DNA of 10,256 nucleotides, from the NCBI GenBank assembly GCA_964543965.1, contig CAZJAX010000073.1, forward strand, positions 1 to 10,256, given 5' to 3'. Below are positions 6,894 through 10,256 of the stretch, piece by piece. The DNA comes from CAMDWQ01 sp964543965. Lineage in GTDB: Bacteria; Omnitrophota; Gorgyraeia; 2-02-FULL-51-18. Each line of letters begins with the position of its first letter. Position 1 is the first letter of the stretch. A program made the position numbers and the translations under genes. Below the pieces are notes generated by a model. That model ran no database searches. It was given only the letters and a program-made list of their open reading frames with translations, and was not told the origin of the DNA.

Positions 6894-6921
6894 TTGACTG
6901 GCTTTGAGCGTATGTTATAAT
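6894..6921 (+). promoter_or_regulatory. rpmH promoter (TTGACT - 16 bp - TATAAT, extended -10)
   Basis: TTGACT (6894-6899) and a perfect TATAAT (6916-6921) are 16 bp apart, with TG one base before the -10. Transcription should start near 6928, about 30 nt ahead of the rpmH ATG, and probably serves the rpmH-rnpA-yidD-yidC operon. Confidence 0.82.
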
Positions 6922-6959
6922 TCTTGCTTCATTTACGTTCTCTACAAGGATAGGAATCC

Positions 6960-7097
6960 ATGAAAAAAACACTGACCAACAAATCCAATATTAAGAGAAA
7001 AAGAACGCACGGTTTCCGCAAGAAAATGCAGTCAGCTGACGGCCGCAAGGTGCTTAAGCGCCGCCGCCAAAAGGGCAGGAAGCGCCTGACCGTCTGA
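6960..7097 (+). CDS. rpmH: 50S ribosomal protein L34
   Basis: A 45-aa, very basic protein with the L34 hallmark KRKRTHGFRKKM (13-23) and GRKVLKRRRQKGRKRL (28-43). L34 is a small protein of the large ribosomal subunit that binds 23S rRNA. Length is normal for the family. The ATG at 6960 has AAGGA and AGGA at 6946-6955 as ribosome binding site, and a strong promoter about 40 bp upstream. It is the first gene of the plus-strand operon; rnpA begins one base after its stop, the near-universal rpmH-rnpA pairing. Confidence 0.98.
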   Translation: MKKTLTNKSNIKRKRTHGFRKKMQSADGRKVLKRRRQKGRKRLTV

Positions 7098-7098
7098 T

Positions 7099-7368
7099 TT
7101 GACCTGGCTTTCCCTGGAAATCCGCCCGGCCGAAGTGAAGCCCGGCGGACGTGAAAAGAATCCCGTCAGGATACTTATCTCCAAGAGAGTAGCCAAACTC
7201 GCCACACGCCGAAACCGCCTACGGCGTCTTCTGAAGGAAGAGTTGAGACTCGGGTATTTACCGGAAAAGGGAAAACTGTATATTTTTAAGGTTCTGAAAG
7301 ATCCCGGCGAGACGGGTTTGGCCGGGATGAGAAAGGCCATGAATGAATTTCGTCTTCCGCGCCGCTGA
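7099..7368 (+). CDS. rnpA: Ribonuclease P protein component, short form with TTG start
   Basis: The protein subunit that helps the RNase P RNA bind pre-tRNA and trim its 5' leader. The 89-aa product has the family core VRILISKRVAKLATRRNRLRRLLKEE (23-48), including the RNR motif (38-40), then KLYIFKV and a final helix. Typical RnpA is about 110-120 aa. Here the first helix, which carries the aromatic residues lining the leader-binding cleft, is missing, and the protein begins near the following strand. An in-frame stop at 7087-7089 rules out a longer start; the choices are TTG at 7099 or CTG at 7114. No well-placed Shine-Dalgarno sequence is visible, so translation is probably coupled to rpmH, one base upstream. 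The 3' end overlaps yidD by 26 bp. Identity is secure from motif and position; the exact start is less so. Confidence 0.9.
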   Translation: MTWLSLEIRPAEVKPGGREKNPVRILISKRVAKLATRRNRLRRLLKEELRLGYLPEKGKLYIFKVLKDPGETGLAGMRKAMNEFRLPRR

Positions 7369-7606
7369 TAGATGCGCCAAGAGAGCGCTGCTCGTTGCGG
7401 TCGGCCTGGTCTCCGGTTTTTTCCGGATGTTCGGAGGCAGGGCGTGCCGGTTTTATCCGTCATGTTCGCAATATGCGGCTGAGGCAGTCCGTGCGGCCGG
7501 TTTTTTTAAAGCTTTGATCCTGATCGTCGGAAGGATTTCGCGGTGCCACCCTTTTTCGCCGGGCGGCTATGATCCAGTTTCGGTCTTACACAAGAAAGAA
7601 ATTTAA
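7343..7606 (+). CDS. yidD: YidD, membrane-protein insertion efficiency factor
   Basis: An 87-aa protein with the YidD signature CRFYPSCSQYAAEAVRAAG (35-53) and RCHPFSPGGYDPV (67-79), preceded by an N-terminal amphipathic or hydrophobic segment (13-30). YidD is a small inner-membrane-associated protein that aids YidC-dependent insertion; its mechanism is not well defined. The ATG at 7343 lies inside rnpA (26-bp overlap) and has AAAGG six bases upstream. The ATG just after the rnpA stop (7372) is in another frame. yidC follows after 2 bp. The order rpmH-rnpA-yidD-yidC is a classic conserved block. Confidence 0.96.
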   Translation: MNFVFRAADRCAKRALLVAVGLVSGFFRMFGGRACRFYPSCSQYAAEAVRAAGFFKALILIVGRISRCHPFSPGGYDPVSVLHKKEI

Positions 7607-7608
7607 AA

Positions 7609-9243
7609 ATGGAAAAAAAATTCATACTGCCTTTAGCGGGACTTTTTCTCCTGCTGGGATTCTACCCTATCCTGCTGCAGCAATTCTATCCGGAATACGG
7701 AAAAACACAGAAAGCGGCGCGTGCCGCCGCATCGTCTCCGGGCGCAGCTTCTTCTTTCGCATCGTCCCCTGTCTCAGCGTCTTCTGCGGGGATCACAGCC
7801 CAGGACTACAGCGCGGAGAAGGACGTTCTTTTTAAAAACGACAAACTGCGCCTTACTTATAGTGAAACGGGCGGTGCTATCCGCGAGATCGCTTTCCTTG
7901 AATACATGGATGATTGGAACCGCGATCCCCTGAAGCTGATCTCGGCCAAAAATCCCTCGGCTGCGCCGTTTTCCGTGGAATTCATCTCTCCGGCGGCGGA
8001 CTCGAAGGCTGTGCCCAGCCGGATCACGATCGACCGGGAAAATGTCGCGCTTGAATCGGCTGTGCTTGGCGGCGATGTGCGCATGACAAGAAAATACGTA
8101 TTTCGTCCGTCCGGGTACTCCGCGGATCTTTCGGTCACGTTTGAAAACGTGTCGGACAAGACGCTCGACCTTCGCTACAAGATCTTCGCCGGATCGCGCG
8201 TCCAGCCCCGCCATGAGATCGACACGCAGTATATCGAAGCCAACTTTTTTTCTACCGCCGGCGGAAAGCCGAGCCTGAAACACATCAAAGAACACGGCCT
8301 TGGAAAAAAAGCCGAAAGCCCTCTCCCTCTCGACTGGCTGGCGCTCAAAGACAGGCATTTTTCCGTCATCGTCAAGCCGAAGGGTGAGGCCAAGTTTACA
8401 GGGCTCGTCGAAGGGCTCGGAAGCAACCAGTTTGCCGCGTCGCTTGTCTCGACGTCCGCATCTATTCCTCCGGGACAGACGGTCACACACGAATTTCTCG
8501 TATTCATCGGTCCTAATGATCTCGGTGAGCTTCTTCCGCTGGGTCTCGAAGACATCGTCAACTTCGGCAAAATGGATCTGATCGGAAAGATATTCATCGG
8601 CGCGCTTGAAATGCTGTACAAGATCTTCAGGAACTACGGGGTCGCGATCATCGCGCTGACCATCCTCATCAACGTGTTCCTTTTTCCCCTTACGCGGCAT
8701 AGCTTCATGTCGATGAAGCGCATGCAGTTGGTGCAGCCGCAGATGACGAAGCTGCGCGACAAGTACAAGGACAACCCTACGCAGCTCAACAAAGAAATGA
8801 TGGAGCTCTATAAGAAGCACAAGGTCAATCCGTTCGGCGGGTGCCTGCCGCTGCTGCTGCAGATGCCCGTGTTTATCGCGCTGTACGTCGCGATCTCAAA
8901 ATTCGTGAAGCTGATCGGTGCGGACTTTCTATGGGTGCGTGATCTCTCGTCTCCGGACAACGTCGCGATCCCGTTCGCCCTTCCCTTTCTCGGCAACCAG
9001 ATACACATCCTTCCTCTTATCATGATCGCAGGCATGGTCGTTCAGCAGCGCATCTCGGCGGCAAGTATGGAAGGCCAGGATCCGGCGATGGTGCAGCAGC
9101 AGAAAATGATGGCGGTCATGATGCCGATCATCTTCGGCTTCATCTTTTATTCGATGCCGTCAGCGCTTGTGCTCTACTGGCTCACGAACACTGTCCTGAT
9201 GACGTCCTATCAGCTTTATCTGAAGCGCGTCACCGTCACTTAA
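7609..9243 (+). CDS. yidC: Membrane protein insertase YidC, Gram-negative type
   Basis: A 544-aa insertase that places proteins into the inner membrane, alone or with Sec. An N-terminal membrane segment (about 5-24) is followed by an Ala/Ser-rich linker (about 36-62) and a large periplasmic beta domain (about 70-310), the form found in diderm bacteria. The insertase core follows: a membrane segment at about 345-362 ending FPLTR, a cytoplasmic helical hairpin (MSMKRMQLVQPQMTKLRDKY and beyond), NPFGGCLPLLLQMPVFIALY (from about 407), a membrane segment near 465-485, and two more at about 502-536. Where many YidC proteins have a conserved Arg in the hydrophilic groove (E. coli R366), this one has Asn355 in TILINVFLFPLT. 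The C-terminus is short and lacks a basic tail. The ATG at 7609 has only a weak upstream AAGAAAG. Confidence 0.97.
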   Translation: MEKKFILPLAGLFLLLGFYPILLQQFYPEYGKTQKAARAAASSPGAASSFASSPVSASSAGITAQDYSAEKDVLFKNDKLRLTYSETGGAIREIAFLEYMDDWNRDPLKLISAKNPSAAPFSVEFISPAADSKAVPSRITIDRENVALESAVLGGDVRMTRKYVFRPSGYSADLSVTFENVSDKTLDLRYKIFAGSRVQPRHEIDTQYIEANFFSTAGGKPSLKHIKEHGLGKKAESPLPLDWLALKDRHFSVIVKPKGEAKFTGLVEGLGSNQFAASLVSTSASIPPGQTVTHEFLVFIGPNDLGELLPLGLEDIVNFGKMDLIGKIFIGALEMLYKIFRNYGVAIIALTILINVFLFPLTRHSFMSMKRMQLVQPQMTKLRDKYKDNPTQLNKEMMELYKKHKVNPFGGCLPLLLQMPVFIALYVAISKFVKLIGADFLWVRDLSSPDNVAIPFALPFLGNQIHILPLIMIAGMVVQQRISAASMEGQDPAMVQQQKMMAVMMPIIFGFIFYSMPSALVLYWLTNTVLMTSYQLYLKRVTVT

Positions 9244-9281
9244 GAATTTCGGCGCGCTTCTCCCCCGCCGCGAAAAAGATC

Positions 9282-10256
9282 ATGCATATTCCGTCTGAAA
9301 AAAAATACGACGTCATCGTCGTCGGCGCAGGCCACGCCGGCTGTGAAGCCGCGCTGGCTTCCGCGCGCATGGGCCTCTCTACGCTGATGCTCACGATGAA
9401 CATCGACTCTGTCGCACAGATGTCCTGCAATCCAGCGATCGGCGGCATCGCCAAAGGACACATCGTCCGAGAGATCGATGCGCTCGGCGGCGAGATGGGA
9501 AAAGTCACAGACCTCACCGGCATCCAGTTCCGCATGCTCAATCTTTCCAAGGGCCCTGCTGTTTGGGCGCCGCGCGCGCAATGCGATAAAAAAGTTTACG
9601 CCATGACCATGAAGCACGTGCTCGAGAGCCAGGAACGACTCGATCTGAAAATGGCGGAAGTCAAAGAACTGATCTTGAACGGCGGCACCGTTGAAGGGGT
9701 CGTCACCAATATCAATACCGCTTATTACGCCAAAGCAGTCATCATCACCACCGGCACATTCCTCAATGGACTCATCCATATCGGAGAAGTCACATTCGGC
9801 GGCGGGCGCGCCGGCGACAAACCCTCGGTCGGACTTTCCGCCTGTCTGGAGACGCTGGGGATCGAGGTCAAACGCCTGAAAACCGGCACTCCCCCGCGCC
9901 TCAACGCGCGCTCGATCGATTTTTCGAAGCTCGAAGCGCAGCACGGCGACGAAGATCCCGCGCCTTTTAGCTATCAAACAGAAAAGATCACACAGCCGCA
10001 GATGGACTGCCATATCACGTATACCAATGAAAAAACGCACGAGCTTATCAAGAAAAATATCAACCGCTCTCCCCTTTACTCAGGAAAAATACAAAGCCGC
10101 GGCCCGCGTTATTGCCCGTCCATTGAAGACAAAGTATTTCGTTTTGCGGACAAGGAGCGCCATCAACTATTTTTGGATCCTGAAGGTCGTTTAACCAACG
10201 AAATATATATCAATGGTTTCTGCACAAGTTTTCCACAGGATATTCAAATAAAACTT
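9282..10256 (+). CDS. mnmG: tRNA uridine 5-carboxymethylaminomethyl modification enzyme MnmG (GidA), N-terminal part
   Basis: MnmG with MnmE adds the carboxymethylaminomethyl group to the wobble uridine (U34) of certain tRNAs, using FAD, NADH and a folate-derived carbon. The reading frame is open from ATG 9282 to the window edge (325 codons; the whole protein is usually about 620). It has the FAD dinucleotide-binding motif VVGAGHAGCEAA (13-24), MSCNPAIGGIAKGHIVREID (47-66), FRMLNLSKGPAV (83-94), TTGTFLNGLIHIGE (156-169), RLKTGTPPR (198-206) and RGPRYCPSIEDKV (273-285). The family-conserved cysteines C49 and C278 are present. The MnmE-interacting C-terminal helical domain is outside the window. 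It starts 38 bp after yidC with a weak ribosome binding site (AAAAAGATC). It probably continues the yidC operon, since no terminator or clear promoter lies between them. Confidence 0.97.
   Translation, partial: MHIPSEKKYDVIVVGAGHAGCEAALASARMGLSTLMLTMNIDSVAQMSCNPAIGGIAKGHIVREIDALGGEMGKVTDLTGIQFRMLNLSKGPAVWAPRAQCDKKVYAMTMKHVLESQERLDLKMAEVKELILNGGTVEGVVTNINTAYYAKAVIITTGTFLNGLIHIGEVTFGGGRAGDKPSVGLSACLETLGIEVKRLKTGTPPRLNARSIDFSKLEAQHGDEDPAPFSYQTEKITQPQMDCHITYTNEKTHELIKKNINRSPLYSGKIQSRGPRYCPSIEDKVFRFADKERHQLFLDPEGRLTNEIYINGFCTSFPQDIQIKL

Larger units (their letters stand above)
6643..6959. other. oriC: oriC, rpmH-dnaA part, with divergent promoters
   Basis: This 317-bp gene-free stretch splits in two. 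The dnaA side (about 6643-6780) is AT-rich and holds exact DnaA boxes at 6727-6735 and 6768-6776, plus the one crossing the dnaA start. The rpmH side holds the minus-strand dnaA promoter, a GC-rich hairpin and the plus-strand rpmH promoter. I see no further gene here. The layout recalls the upstream half of a Bacillus-type bipartite origin. Confidence 0.83.

Noticed and set aside
6760..6972. A 70-codon minus-strand open frame in the rpmH-dnaA gap
   Set aside because: It overlaps a DnaA box, both promoters and the start of rpmH, has no ribosome binding site and resembles no known family.
7774..8820. A 348-codon open frame antisense to yidC
   Set aside because: It lies fully opposite a well-supported yidC, is composed of Arg/Asp-rich low-homology sequence typical of an antisense shadow in G+C-rich coding DNA, and has no recognisable domain.
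9244..9281. Possible terminator or small RNA between yidC and mnmG
   Set aside because: The 38 bp are G/C-rich at one end but form no stable stem followed by a T-run, and the spacing fits operon continuation.
9240..10040. A 266-codon open frame on the minus strand opposite mnmG
   Set aside because: The plus strand carries clear MnmG motifs throughout. The minus frame shows no family motif and is explained by codon bias.
10229..10237. TTTTCCACA, a one-mismatch DnaA box in mnmG
   Set aside because: It encodes conserved protein sequence (SFPQ), stands alone and is far from the origin clusters, so a chance match is the simplest reading.

Overview
The window is a bacterial replication-origin neighbourhood made of core housekeeping genes arranged on either side of a well-preserved oriC. 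I see no mobile element, CRISPR array, tRNA, rRNA or accessory system.

Left arm, minus strand, reading away from the origin: dnaA (GTG start at 6642), dnaN, dciA (DUF721), gyrB and the first ~354 codons of gyrA, which runs off the left edge. These five genes are tightly packed from dnaN onward (10 bp, then a 1-bp overlap, then 9 bp). A 10-N assembly gap (709-718) interrupts gyrA. Right arm, plus strand: rpmH, rnpA, yidD, yidC and the first 325 codons of mnmG, which runs off the right edge. rpmH to yidC are separated by 1 bp, a 26-bp overlap and 2 bp. All genes point away from the origin, so they are co-directional with forks leaving in both directions.

The origin is bipartite. One part lies between rpmH and dnaA (6635-6776) and the other between dnaA and dnaN (5108-5256). 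Six sites match TTATNCACA exactly, three in each part, and a 14-bp extended box is repeated identically in the two parts. The dnaN-proximal part carries what looks like a basal unwinding system: a near-consensus DnaA box, a G/C cluster, then five consecutive 3'-NAT-5' trinucleotides (5089-5103), then AT-rich DNA. Divergent promoters with extended -10 elements drive dnaA and rpmH, with a GC-rich perfect hairpin between them. One DnaA box overlaps the dnaA start codon, which suggests autoregulation.

The gene set joins initiation (DnaA), helicase loading (DciA), the sliding clamp (DnaN), fork swivelling (GyrB/GyrA), ribosome assembly (L34), tRNA processing (RnpA), membrane-protein insertion (YidD, YidC) and tRNA wobble-uridine modification (MnmG). 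recF is missing from its frequent place after dnaN, and jag and mnmE are missing between yidC and mnmG.

The organism is a bacterium with a Gram-negative type envelope, because YidC has a large periplasmic domain. It uses DciA rather than DnaC/DnaI, and its GyrB carries a long insertion in the C-terminal half. A deep-branching phylum such as Omnitrophota or Elusimicrobiota would fit, but this is a guess. The N-run suggests a draft or metagenome assembly.
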